Origin: Actinomycetota bacterium
GTDB taxonomy: Bacteria; Actinomycetota; Actinomycetes; S36-B12
Length of the DNA stretch: 64,000 bases
Reading direction: 5' to 3'
Assembly: GCA_016717115.1 (NCBI GenBank)
Contig: JADKGE010000003.1
Location: 186,001-250,000 of the forward strand
Part shown: piece by piece, positions 35,814-44,254 of the stretch
Position numbering within the stretch: position 1 is the stretch's first letter
Layout of the letters: each line of letters opens with the position of its first letter
Translations under genes and position numbers: made by a program
Notes under the pieces: model-generated
Told to the model about the DNA's origin: nothing
The model's database searches: none
Seen by the model: the letters and a program-made list of their open reading frames with translations, nothing else

Positions 35814-37075
35814 TGAGCACTGACCAGCAACCGTCGCGTTCGGTCCTGTCCCGACGCGGCATGCTGGCCGCTGGCGGCGCCGCCATTCTCGGCGCCGCCG
35901 GCGGGTTCGTCCTCGCCTCGGGCAAGGACGCCAGCGTGCCCACCACGTCAGCGCCGCCCGCACCGGCGACCTCCCCACCGCCGACGGCCGAACCGGGCGT
36001 ACCGGCGGCACCGGTGATCCTGCCGTTCTACGGCGCCCACCAGGCCGGCGTCGAGACCGAGCCCGCTCTCTTCCAGACGTTCGTCGGGCTCGACCTCATC
36101 AGCCCCACCCGGAAGAACGCCGAGGCCACCATGCGTCTGGTGACCGACGACGCTGCGCGCCTCACCCAGGGCCAGTCGGCCCTCGCGGACACGCAGCCGG
36201 AGCTGGCGCTGAACGCCGACCGACTCACCATCTCCGTCGGCCTGGGCCACAGCCTGTTCGAGCGCATCGGACTGGCCGACCGCATCCCTGAGCAGTTTCC
36301 GGTGATCCCACGCTTCCGGACGGACGCCTTCGAGGAGCCGTGGAGCGGGACCGACCTGCTGCTGCAAGTCGGGGCCACCGACCCCCTCACCCTCGCGCAC
36401 ACGCTGCGCATGCTCACGAAGGACCTGTCCACCCTCGCCCGCGTGCGGTGGTCGCAGCCCGGCTTCCGCTCGAACGCGCCGGCCAGCATGGGCGTCGCCT
36501 CCCGGCGAAACCTCATGGGGCAGGTCGAGGCAACGCATTTCCCGGCTCCCGGATCCGAGCAGTTCGCCACCGTCGTCTGGATCGACGACGGACCCGACTG
36601 GGTGGTCGGCGGCACCGTGCTCGTGCTCCGCCGGATCCGCATGCTGCTCGACACCTGGGACATCCTCGACCGTCCCGTGCAGGAGACCGTCATGGGCCGC
36701 AGCCTGTCCACCGGCCAGCTCCTCGGCGACGGTGCCGACGATGGCGTGTCGCCGTTCGACGCGGTGGACGACAACGGCCTGCCGGTGATCCCGGCGGACG
36801 CCCACATCCGGGTGGCTCGTGCCGACAGCCTCGAGGGAGTCATGATGCGTCGCCCGTACAACTACGACAGCGGGATGCACAAGGGCACCAACGATGTCGG
36901 CCTGCTGTTCGCCGCGTACACGCGGGACCCGCGGACCTCGTTCATCCCCACACAGCGCCGCCTCGCAAGGGGGGACGCTTTCCAGCGGTGGATATCGACG
37001 GTCGGGTCCGCGACGTATGTTCTTCCTGGCGGCGTCGCGGAGGGCGACTTCCTCGCGCAGGGACTGTTCGCATGA
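35813..37075 (+). CDS. Tat-exported DyP-type peroxidase (DtpA/EfeB-like) with altered GxxDG motif
   Basis: 420 residues. A twin-arginine signal (LSRRGMLAAGG) and a Pro-rich linker precede the heme peroxidase fold. Family blocks: FVGLDL, LTISVGLGHSLFERIGL, VGGTVLVLRRIRMLLDTWD, DAHIRVARA with the proximal His, and MMRRPYNYD with the distal Arg. At the place where DyPs have GxxDG (usually MGQVDGT in this group) the protein reads MGQVEATHF, so the distal Asp is Glu and the following Gly is Ala. Streptomyces DtpA is a Tat-exported, copper-linked DyP in a similar operon. ATGA overlap couples it to CopC. Whether peroxidase activity is kept is open. Confidence 0.9.
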   Translation: MSTDQQPSRSVLSRRGMLAAGGAAILGAAGGFVLASGKDASVPTTSAPPAPATSPPPTAEPGVPAAPVILPFYGAHQAGVETEPALFQTFVGLDLISPTRKNAEATMRLVTDDAARLTQGQSALADTQPELALNADRLTISVGLGHSLFERIGLADRIPEQFPVIPRFRTDAFEEPWSGTDLLLQVGATDPLTLAHTLRMLTKDLSTLARVRWSQPGFRSNAPASMGVASRRNLMGQVEATHFPAPGSEQFATVVWIDDGPDWVVGGTVLVLRRIRMLLDTWDILDRPVQETVMGRSLSTGQLLGDGADDGVSPFDAVDDNGLPVIPADAHIRVARADSLEGVMMRRPYNYDSGMHKGTNDVGLLFAAYTRDPRTSFIPTQRRLARGDAFQRWISTVGSATYVLPGGVAEGDFLAQGLFA

Positions 37076-37650
37076 GCAGGATGCTGGCCCGAGTGGCCGT
37101 GGCCGTGGGGCTCGTGGTCGTCAGCGCTCTCGCGTGGGCCGGTCCGGCCGGCGCCCATGCGTCGCAGACCGGCTCCACCCCGAAGGCCGGCGCCGTCCTC
37201 CAGGTGCCCCCTGAAACGGTGACGGTGGAGTTCGACAGCCCGCTCATGGAGATCGGCGCCGCCATCGTGGTCCGCACGGCCGAGGGGGTGACGGTGAGCG
37301 CGCCGCAGCCCACGATCCGGAGGAGCTCCATCACCGTCGACGTGCAGCCCGACGCACCGCCCGGCGACTACACCGTCGCCTACCGCGTCGTGTCCAAGGA
37401 CGGCCACACGGTCACGTCGACGTTCGAGTACACGGTGGCGGGCGAGCCTGCTTCCGCCGAGCCGTCCACGTCCACGTCGTCAGAGCCGGCGGGTTCGCCT
37501 GCCTCGACGTCGTCGGCACCGGCGGCATCGACGCTCGCGGTCACCGAGCAGGCAACCACCAGCGTGCCCGTGCCGGCCATCGTCGGGATCGGACTCCTCG
37601 TCGTGGCTCTCGTCGGAGCCGCGCTGTGGGGCATCACGAGGCGGCACTAG
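37072..37650 (+). CDS. copC: CopC-domain copper-binding protein with C-terminal TM anchor
   Basis: 192 residues. Signal peptide ends GPAGAHASQTGSTP, leaving a histidine at the mature N terminus, the usual first Cu(II) ligand. The CopC beta-sandwich has PPETVTVEFDSPLM, PPGDYTVAYRVVSKDGHTVTSTFEYTV, with the second conserved His in DGHTV. A Ser/Thr/Pro linker and one TM helix (VGIGLLVVALVGAALWGI) anchor it to the membrane, ending in RRH. Last gene of the copper operon. Confidence 0.92.
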   Translation: MSRMLARVAVAVGLVVVSALAWAGPAGAHASQTGSTPKAGAVLQVPPETVTVEFDSPLMEIGAAIVVRTAEGVTVSAPQPTIRRSSITVDVQPDAPPGDYTVAYRVVSKDGHTVTSTFEYTVAGEPASAEPSTSTSSEPAGSPASTSSAPAASTLAVTEQATTSVPVPAIVGIGLLVVALVGAALWGITRRH

Positions 37651-37664
37651 CGAGGCGGCACTGG
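37637..37664 (+). repeat. 14-bp tandem duplication across the copC stop codon
   Basis: CGAGGCGGCACTAG (37637-37650) is followed directly by CGAGGCGGCACTGG (37651-37664), one mismatch. The first copy ends in the TAG stop of copC; the second reads TGG there. Confidence 0.8.
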
Positions 37665-37685
37665 CGAGCCGGACGCACCGCGCCC

Positions 37686-38465
37686 TCAGTGGCCGTGCGG
37701 GTCCTGGGGGGACAGGAGGTCCTGATGGCCGTTGTGGGGGATGCCGCGCAGCGCGATGCCGAAGGCCTCGAGGAGGCGGTCGGCGTTGAGCACGTCGCGG
37801 GGCAGTCCGTACGCGACGACGCGGCCGGCGAGAAGGATGGCCTTGTCGAAGGTCATGGCCTCGCCGATGTCGTGGGTGGCTGTCGCCACCGAGGCGCCCC
37901 GCTGGAGTTCCTCCTGAACGACCTGCAGGTAGCGCTCCGCACTGCCGGCATCGAGTCCGGCGGTCGGCTCGTCCAGGATGAGGAGGTCGGCCTCGCGGGC
38001 GAGCACCTGGGCGATGTAGACCCGCTGCTGCTGGCCGCCGGACATCGATCGCAGCGGCTGCCCAGCGAGATCGGCGACGCCCATGCGCTGCATCGACTTG
38101 GCGACGATCTTGCGGTCGTCGTGAGTGATCCGGCCGAGGAGTCCGCGGCGCGGATATCGCCCCATCATGACGACGTCGCGCGCCTGCAGGGGCAGGAGCC
38201 CGCCAGCGGCATGGAACTGGCCGAGGTAGCCGATGCGTCGGGGGGTGCTGCCCGGGACTCCGTCGAGCACCTCGATGCTGCCGGATATCGGGGCGAGCAG
38301 GCCGACGAGGGTCTTAAGCAAGGTGGACTTTCCGGAGCCGTTCGTGCCCACGAGGGCGATCGACTCACCCGGCCGGAGCGAGATGCTGATGTCGCTGACC
38401 ACGGGCTTGCCCTGGAAGCCGACGGCGAGTCCCTCGGTACGGATGACACTCGTCGACGCGGTCAT
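37686..38465 (-). CDS. Zinc/manganese ABC transporter, ATP-binding protein
   Basis: 259 residues. Walker A GTNGSGKSTLL, Q-loop GYLGQFHA, signature MSGGQQQRV, Walker B LLILDEPTAGLD and switch ATHDIGEA are complete. Matches the MntB/ZnuC/TroB subgroup by context and by the short C-terminal tail with several His (IPHNGHQ...PHGH). ATG 38465 overlaps the permease stop (ATGA). Third gene of the operon after the binding protein and the permease; convergent with the copper operon. Confidence 0.92.
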   Translation of the reverse strand: MTASTSVIRTEGLAVGFQGKPVVSDISISLRPGESIALVGTNGSGKSTLLKTLVGLLAPISGSIEVLDGVPGSTPRRIGYLGQFHAAGGLLPLQARDVVMMGRYPRRGLLGRITHDDRKIVAKSMQRMGVADLAGQPLRSMSGGQQQRVYIAQVLAREADLLILDEPTAGLDAGSAERYLQVVQEELQRGASVATATHDIGEAMTFDKAILLAGRVVAYGLPRDVLNADRLLEAFGIALRGIPHNGHQDLLSPQDPHGH

Positions 38466-39316
38466 GACGTGGCCAAGGCGGCGGCCTGCCGGTCGCGCAG
38501 ACTCTGCCGGACGGCCTGAACGGCGAAGATCGCGAAGAAGACGAGAACCGCGACGACCACGATGCTTGCCCCCGCGGCCAGGTCGAAGTGGTAGCTGACG
38601 AGCATGCCGGCGTAGACCGACAGCGAGCCGATGAGCACAGCCCACCCCATCATCGCGGGCACGCTTCTGGCGAGCAGGGCGCCGGATCCGGCGGGGGCGA
38701 GCAGCATGCCGAAGACCAGCAGGGTGCCCACAGTCTGGAACGACATGATGACGGCGACAGCGACCATCACCAGCATGAGGAGGTGGTAGCGCCGTGACGG
38801 CCAGCCGGCTACGTCGGCCTGCTCGGGGTCGAACGACAGCAGCAGGAAGGGCCGAGCGAACACCCAGGACACGGCGCCGATGACGACGACGGCGATGGCC
38901 TGCTGCACGAGGTCCTGCACGGAGACCCCGAGGATCTCACCGAAGAGGATGCCGACGATGTCGCCGGTGAACGTGCTCGATCGAGAGACCATGACCACAC
39001 CGAGTGCCAGCATCCCGACGAACAGCAGACCGATGGCCGTGTCGTTGCTGAGCCGCGATCGGCTCGTGACCAGGTTGACGCCGATGATCATCAGCGTCGC
39101 GCCGACTGCGGCGCCGAGGAGTCCTGGCAGGCCGAGGAGGAGTGCCCCGGCGACCCCGGGAAGCACGCCGTGGGCCAGGGCGTCGCCGAGGAAGGCAAGG
39201 CCGCGAAGCACGACGAAGGTGCCCGCGATCGAGCAGGACACGGCGACGAGGATGCCCGCGATCAGGGCCCGCAGGAGGAACGGGTTATCGACGAAGGGCG
39301 TCACGAACCAGCTCAC
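38462..39316 (-). CDS. Zinc/manganese ABC transporter, permease
   Basis: 284 residues, 8-9 TM helices of the ABC-3 family. Typical blocks: VLRGLAFLGDALAHGVLPGVA near the start, NDTAIGLLFVGMLALGVV, and VGTLLVFGMLLAPAGSGALLA. Start is GTG 39316 or GTG 39304; neither has a clear ribosome site. Forms the membrane channel for the metal delivered by the binding protein encoded 46 nt upstream. Confidence 0.92.
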   Translation of the reverse strand: MSWFVTPFVDNPFLLRALIAGILVAVSCSIAGTFVVLRGLAFLGDALAHGVLPGVAGALLLGLPGLLGAAVGATLMIIGVNLVTSRSRLSNDTAIGLLFVGMLALGVVMVSRSSTFTGDIVGILFGEILGVSVQDLVQQAIAVVVIGAVSWVFARPFLLLSFDPEQADVAGWPSRRYHLLMLVMVAVAVIMSFQTVGTLLVFGMLLAPAGSGALLARSVPAMMGWAVLIGSLSVYAGMLVSYHFDLAAGASIVVVAVLVFFAIFAVQAVRQSLRDRQAAALATS

Positions 39317-39362
39317 CGGCTGCGCCTGGTGAGTCCGAGAGCGACACGAACCTGGTGCTTCG

Positions 39363-40325
39363 TCAGCGCAGTGCCTCGGCGATCGTGTTGGAGATGTCGA
39401 GCATGAACGTACGGTACGTGCCGTCGCCCGGCAGCGTGTGAGTGGACAGTTCAACAACGGTCACCCCGGTGTCGCCGGCGATCGCCTCCACCGTCGACGC
39501 GGGGGTGCCGCCCTCGGTGAAGATGGCCGGGACGCCGGCGGCCGTGATCTTCTGCGAAAGGGCAGCCAGCTCTCCTGCGGAGGCTTCCGCCTGGGTCGTG
39601 ATGGCCGGGATCACCGCCCCGACCAGGTCATAGCCGTAGCGTTCGGCGAGGTAGCCCAAGGACTCGTGCCCGGTGACCAGCTTGCGTCGGTCCGCGGGCA
39701 CCGCCTCGAGGATCGTGGCGACCTCCGCATTGAGGGCATCGAGTTCGGCCTCCACCGCGGTGCCGCTGTCGGCGGCATCGATGCCGACGGCCTGGAGTGC
39801 CGGGACCAGGGGTCCGACCCACTGCTTCATGGTCAGTGGGTCCATCCACAGGTGTGGGTCCTGGGCCCCAGGCGCCTGGTCGGGATCATCGACCTCGGCT
39901 CCCTCGCCGGCCTTGACGGTGCGGATGGTGATGTGGTCCGAGACGGTGAACACGCTCACCCCCTGGGCTGCGGCCTCCTTGAGGGGATCCTGCAGGTTGC
40001 CCTCGAGCCCGAGGCCGTTGTCGATCACGAGATCGGCGTTGAGCATCGTCTCGATGTCCTTCGCTGACGGGCTCCACTCGTGCGGGTCCGCTCCGTTCGG
40101 CATGAGCACGGTCACGTCTGCGGCATCGCCGACGACCTCGCTCACCACCGCGGCGAGCACCGCATAGGTCACGACCACCTGCGGCCGTTCCGTCGCCGAG
40201 GAAGCGGTGCTCGAATCCGCGGATGCAGAGGAGTTCACCGCCACCGCAGCCCCGGAGCAGGCCGTCAGACCCAGGAGGGATGCAGCGGCAAGCAGAGGAA
40301 GGGCACGAAGGCGACGGCTCGTCAT
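39363..40325 (-). CDS. Zinc/manganese ABC transporter, substrate-binding lipoprotein
   Basis: 320 residues. Lipobox LLGLTACSG marks a lipoprotein. Cluster A-I binding protein with metal-ligand candidates: His in NGADPHEWSPSAKDI, His in DPHLWMDP, His in VTGHESLGYLAERYG and Glu in IFTEGGTP. A short acidic/His loop between first and second ligands is missing, so zinc versus manganese is open. ATG 40325 is preferred over ATG 40343 because the latter lies inside the regulatory box; TATCAT 7 nt upstream supports a leaderless transcript. First gene of the ABC operon. Confidence 0.92.
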   Translation of the reverse strand: MTSRRLRALPLLAAASLLGLTACSGAAVAVNSSASADSSTASSATERPQVVVTYAVLAAVVSEVVGDAADVTVLMPNGADPHEWSPSAKDIETMLNADLVIDNGLGLEGNLQDPLKEAAAQGVSVFTVSDHITIRTVKAGEGAEVDDPDQAPGAQDPHLWMDPLTMKQWVGPLVPALQAVGIDAADSGTAVEAELDALNAEVATILEAVPADRRKLVTGHESLGYLAERYGYDLVGAVIPAITTQAEASAGELAALSQKITAAGVPAIFTEGGTPASTVEAIAGDTGVTVVELSTHTLPGDGTYRTFMLDISNTIAEALR

Positions 40326-40331
40326 AACGAG

Positions 40332-40344
40332 AATGATACTCATT
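40332..40344 (-). promoter_or_regulatory. Zur/Fur-type box before the metal ABC operon
   Basis: AATGATACTCATT has perfect AATGA/TCATT arms around TAC, close to actinobacterial Zur boxes with AATGA and TCATT arms. It overlaps the putative -10 (TATCAT on the minus strand), so binding would block transcription when metal is replete. AT-rich against its surroundings. Confidence 0.65.
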
Positions 40345-40392
40345 TACATTACGAGCGTCCACCGCCCCTCTTCAGTCGTCCCCCGCGGCACA

Positions 40393-40848
40393 ATGGTGGC
40401 CATGCGCGCACGCGACCTCGCCGGGGCGGCTCCGTTCGTCCGTTCGAACGACGATGCGCTCGACGCGCTGACGATCCTCACGACTGCCGGGCTGCCGGGC
40501 GTGGTGGTACGGGACGGGGACGGCTTCGCCGTCATCCCGGCGTCGCAGGTGCTGCGCGTCCTGCTGCCGCAGTACGTCCTCGACGACCCGTCGCTCGCAC
40601 GTGTGTGGGACGAGGCATCCGCCGACGGGATCGCCCAACGGCTGCAGGGTCGGCGGGTCGCCGACCTGGTGAGCGCCTTGGGGCTGAGCGAGGAACTGCC
40701 GGAGCCGGTGGTCGAAGGCGATGCCACGCTGGTCGAGGTCGCGGCGGTCATGGCGGCTGCGCGGGTGCCGATGGTCGCCGTGGTCGAAGGCGGCCATTTC
40801 CTCGGTGTGGTGACGGTCAACCACCTCGTCGGACGACTCATAGCGTGA
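40393..40848 (+). CDS. CBS-domain protein coupled to a transporter
   Basis: 151 residues with two CBS motifs: ALDALTILTTAGLPGVVVRDGDGFAVIPASQVL and a second ending VVEGDATLVEVAAVMAAARVPMVAVVEGGHFLGVVTVNHLV. CBS pairs bind adenine nucleotides or c-di-AMP and regulate partners. ATG 40393 or 40402. Its stop overlaps the start of the transporter gene (GTGA), so it probably controls that transporter by nucleotide sensing. Divergent from the metal ABC operon. Confidence 0.88.
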   Translation: MVAMRARDLAGAAPFVRSNDDALDALTILTTAGLPGVVVRDGDGFAVIPASQVLRVLLPQYVLDDPSLARVWDEASADGIAQRLQGRRVADLVSALGLSEELPEPVVEGDATLVEVAAVMAAARVPMVAVVEGGHFLGVVTVNHLVGRLIA

Positions 40849-42134
40849 CCCTCGTCGGTTGGGTTGCGGTGGCGATCTTCGCCGGCGTGTATGTGCTCGT
40901 TGCGACGGAGCGAATCCATCGGGTCGCTGCCGCGCTGGGCGGGGCGGGCCTGGTTCTCGGGCTGGGCCTGGTCAGCTCGGAGGATGCGTTCTACTCGCGC
41001 GAGACCGGCGTCGACTGGGACGTCATCTTCCTGCTGTTGGGCATGATGCTGGTCGTCGGGGTGATCCGGCGCACGGGCGTGTTCGAGTACTTGGCCATCC
41101 GGTCGGCGAAGCTGGCCCGGGGGCGTCCTTACCGTGTGCTGGTACTCCTGGTCCTCGTCACGGCCCTGGCCTCGGCACTGCTCGACAACGTCACGACAGT
41201 GCTGCTTGTCGCACCAGTGACCCTGCTCCTGTGCGACCGACTCGGGCTCAAGCCCATCCCCTTCCTCATTGCGGAGGCGCTCGCCTCCAACATCGGCGGC
41301 ACCGCGACCCTCGTCGGCGATCCGCCCAACATCATCATCGCGAGTCGGGCCGACCTGTCCTTCGTGGACTTCCTCATCCACCTTGCGCCGGTCATCGTCG
41401 TCATTCTCGCCGCATTCCTCCTCCTGGCCCGCTTCCTGTTCCGCTCCTCGCTGACCGGCGATCCGGAGCGCGCCATTTCGCTGATGTCGCTTGACGAGCG
41501 AGAGGCCATCACCGACCGTCCACTGCTTCTGCGCAGCGGGCTCGTCCTCGCCGCGATCCTGCTCGGGTTCCTGTTGCAGAGGCAGACCGGCATCGCGCCG
41601 TCGGTGGTAGCACTTGTCGGGGCCGGAGTCATGATCCTGCTCTCGCCGCTCAAGCCCCGCGATCTCTTGGCCGACGTTGAGTGGGAGACCCTGCTGTTCT
41701 TCATCGGCCTGTTCGTCCTCGTCGGCGCCCTCGTGCACGTCGGCGCACTGGAACTCCTCGCGCAGCGGATCGCCGACGCGACGGGCGGCGAAGTGGCGCC
41801 CACCATGATGGTCGTTCTCATCGGCTCGGCCGTCGTGTCAGCCGTCGTCGACAACATCCCCTACGTCACAGCGATGTCGCCGGTGGTCGCATCCCTCATC
41901 GACGGCAATCCGGCTCTCGGCGTCGACGGGGGACTGTGGTGGGCACTGGCCCTCGGCGCGGACCTCGGCGGCAACGCGACGCTGGTGGGGGCCAGCGCCA
42001 ACGTGGTCATCGTGGGCATCGCGGCCCGCAACGGCTTGCACATCTCCTTCGCCACCTGGCTCAAGTACGGAGTCCCCACGGCAGTGCTATCGATCGCGAT
42101 CAGCGTGCCGTACATCCTCCTGCGCTACACCTGA
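40845..42134 (+). CDS. Ion transporter superfamily permease (ArsB/NhaD/SLC13-like)
   Basis: 429 residues, about 11-12 TM helices with the internal repeat of this superfamily: first half has ALASALLDNVTTVLLVAPVT and EALASNIGGTATLVGDPPN, second half SAVVSAVVDNIPYVTAMSPV and GADLGGNATLVGASANVV. The DN and GG(T/N)ATL(V)G repeats form the transport site. Candidates are citrate, arsenite, or Na+/H+ exchange; the subtype cannot be fixed by eye. GTG 40845 overlaps the CBS gene stop. Confidence 0.9.
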   Translation: MTLVGWVAVAIFAGVYVLVATERIHRVAAALGGAGLVLGLGLVSSEDAFYSRETGVDWDVIFLLLGMMLVVGVIRRTGVFEYLAIRSAKLARGRPYRVLVLLVLVTALASALLDNVTTVLLVAPVTLLLCDRLGLKPIPFLIAEALASNIGGTATLVGDPPNIIIASRADLSFVDFLIHLAPVIVVILAAFLLLARFLFRSSLTGDPERAISLMSLDEREAITDRPLLLRSGLVLAAILLGFLLQRQTGIAPSVVALVGAGVMILLSPLKPRDLLADVEWETLLFFIGLFVLVGALVHVGALELLAQRIADATGGEVAPTMMVVLIGSAVVSAVVDNIPYVTAMSPVVASLIDGNPALGVDGGLWWALALGADLGGNATLVGASANVVIVGIAARNGLHISFATWLKYGVPTAVLSIAISVPYILLRYT

Positions 42135-42155
42135 GATCGACGCCGATCGCGACGG

Positions 42156-42890
42156 CTACGGCCGGATGATCAGGGCGTTGTAGTCCCGGACCGTGGCCGG
42201 CACGTCGAGGAGCCGGCCGTCGGGCAGGGGCACCGCCAAGGGCGTGCCGACCTCGTCGGTGAAGGCGACGGAGCGCTCGCCCGACCCGGTCAGGGACAGG
42301 ACGACCTGTCCCAGAAGGAGCACCTGCTCGGCTGGTGGAAGCGCGGTGAAGGCTGGGCTGAGGGCCACGGTCACGGATGCGGGCGCCGCGGAGGGGTCGA
42401 CGCGCGGCGGCCCGGTCGCCGCACTGGGTGGCGAGCTCAGGATCGGCGTTGCCGCGACGAACTCCGGGGGAGCCACGCTGACGAGGGCCAGTCCGGTCAG
42501 CGGATCGCGGGCCACCGTGCGCAGGCCTTCGAGCACCTGACCCTCGGTGGGGCCGATGGCCAGCGACTGCACGATGACATCGGGGCTGGCGCCGACCGGA
42601 AGGTCGGATTCCACGGCTGCGAGCCCGTCCTCCTGGACGAACCACAGGCGCAGCTGGGCCGGCGTGGGCTCGGGCGTAGTCGTCGGCGTCGGGGAGGGGC
42701 TCGGCGAGGCGGGCGGCGACGGGCTGGGCGTCGGTGACGCGGCGGGCGTGGGGATGCGCAAGGGAGAGGGAATCGCGTTCGAGGGCAGCCGTTCGGCGGA
42801 CGACTGCAAGGGCACGCCGCATGCGGCGATCACGCCGGCCGCCGCGATGGTGATGAGGGCGAGGTGCGCTGCCCGGACCGGGCGCCTCAC
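42156..42890 (-). CDS. GerMN-domain lipoprotein (LpqB-like context)
   Basis: 244 residues. Lipobox AGVIAACGV, then a long Pro/Ser/Thr linker (SPTPSPSPPASPSPSPTP), then a domain with LRLWFVQEDGLAAVESDLPVGASPDVIVQSLAIGP, the GerMN pattern, ending VAFTDEVGTPLAVPLPDG. ATG 42890 overlaps the kinase stop. Response regulator, kinase and GerMN lipoprotein in one operon repeats the MtrA-MtrB-LpqB order, where the lipoprotein tunes the kinase from outside. It lacks the C-terminal beta-propeller of LpqB. Confidence 0.85.
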   Translation of the reverse strand: MRRPVRAAHLALITIAAAGVIAACGVPLQSSAERLPSNAIPSPLRIPTPAASPTPSPSPPASPSPSPTPTTTPEPTPAQLRLWFVQEDGLAAVESDLPVGASPDVIVQSLAIGPTEGQVLEGLRTVARDPLTGLALVSVAPPEFVAATPILSSPPSAATGPPRVDPSAAPASVTVALSPAFTALPPAEQVLLLGQVVLSLTGSGERSVAFTDEVGTPLAVPLPDGRLLDVPATVRDYNALIIRP

Positions 42891-44221
42891 GGCGACTCCT
42901 CGGACACCGGGAGGATGGCGATGAACCTGGCGCCGCCGGCGGGCGAGGCCTCGACGATGACGTCTCCACCCAGGATCACCGCCTGCTCGCGGACGATGGC
43001 CAGGCCGAGCCCTGCCCCCTCGCCATGGCTGCCGGCCTCTCCGCGGGTGAACGGCTCGAAGAGTCGCTCGCGGATGCCTTCGTCTATGCCGGGGCCGGCA
43101 TCGTCGACGATGATGCGCACGGCCTGGGGATCACGTTGGAGGAGGACCTGCACCACCCCGCCCGCATGCTGCTGGGCATTGTCGATCAGGTTGCCGACGA
43201 TGCGCTCCAGCCGGCGTGCGTCGGTGCGCACCATAGGCCGATCCCCGGCGACGATGTCCGGGTCCAGGCCCCGCTGGACGACCATCTCCCGGCACAGATC
43301 GGCCAGGTCCGCGGACTCCCACTGCGGTGGGTCGTCGGTGCTGATCCGACTGATCTCCAGCAGGTCGAGCAGCATGTGGGACATGCGGCGCACCTGTTGC
43401 ACGAGCACCGTCACGAGGCCTGCCTCCCTCTCGGGGAGCTGGTCGCTGCGCCCTTCGAGCAACTCGGCGGTACCGAGGACGGACGTCAGCGGCGAGCGCA
43501 GCTCGTGGCTCACGTTGGCACTGAAGCGTCGCTCGCGCGCGATCCTGGCCTGCACCGCCTCTGCCATGTCGTTGAACGAGTCTGCGATCGGGTCGAGGTC
43601 AGGGTCGCCGGTCAGGGGAATGCGGGTGCCCAGTTCGCCGCCGGCGATGCTTCGGGCACCGCGGCCCAGGCGACGCACGGGGCGCAGGATGCGTCCGACG
43701 GTCGTGGCGCCGATCACGGCTCCGAACAGTCCGGCCACCAGGGTCAGCCCGACGAGGACCCAGCCGCCCCAGGTGAGGGTCTTGTCGAGATCGCGCATGG
43801 GGAACAGCTCGACGTACATGCCGGACTGGACCGGGATCGCGACGGCGTAGTACGGATCGCCGGCGACCGTGATGCGTTGATGCGCACCCGTGGGCTGCGC
43901 CGCGTCCAGCAGGCCGGCCGGGAGCGCGCCTGGCGGAACCGTGACGCCCGAGGTGTACCACGTCTGGTCCAGGCGCACCATCGGCTGCGAGGTCCCGACG
44001 GACGGGATCTGGCCGAGGGCATCGCTCGGATTCGTGCCTGCGTCGAGGTACGCCCCCACCGCTCGGGAGTCGAGCGCCGCGCGCGTCAGAGACGCGCTTT
44101 CGCGCTGCCCGAGCAGGTACCAGCTCGCGAAGGCGTAGGTGGTCGCCGAGACCGTACCGGCCACGAGCAGCGAGAGCATGGCGAAGGACAGCGCGACGCG
44201 CGTACGCAGCCGCAGCCTCAT
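42887..44221 (-). CDS. Sensor histidine kinase (MtrB-like layout)
   Basis: 444 residues. TM1 near residues 12-32, an external sensor of about 120 residues, TM2 (WVLVGLTLVAGLFGAVIGATTV), HAMP domain, HisKA with RFSANVSHELRSPLTSVLGTAELL, and HATPase with N box VGNLIDNAQQHA, G boxes DDAGPGID and GEGAGLGLAI. All catalytic elements are present. It lies 33 nt after the response regulator and overlaps the lipoprotein gene. Signal unknown; cell-envelope state is likely by analogy with MtrB. Confidence 0.94.
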   Translation of the reverse strand: MRLRLRTRVALSFAMLSLLVAGTVSATTYAFASWYLLGQRESASLTRAALDSRAVGAYLDAGTNPSDALGQIPSVGTSQPMVRLDQTWYTSGVTVPPGALPAGLLDAAQPTGAHQRITVAGDPYYAVAIPVQSGMYVELFPMRDLDKTLTWGGWVLVGLTLVAGLFGAVIGATTVGRILRPVRRLGRGARSIAGGELGTRIPLTGDPDLDPIADSFNDMAEAVQARIARERRFSANVSHELRSPLTSVLGTAELLEGRSDQLPEREAGLVTVLVQQVRRMSHMLLDLLEISRISTDDPPQWESADLADLCREMVVQRGLDPDIVAGDRPMVRTDARRLERIVGNLIDNAQQHAGGVVQVLLQRDPQAVRIIVDDAGPGIDEGIRERLFEPFTRGEAGSHGEGAGLGLAIVREQAVILGGDVIVEASPAGGARFIAILPVSEESP

Positions 44222-44254
44222 CGCTGTGCCGCCCTCATCTACGCCGGCCGGCTG

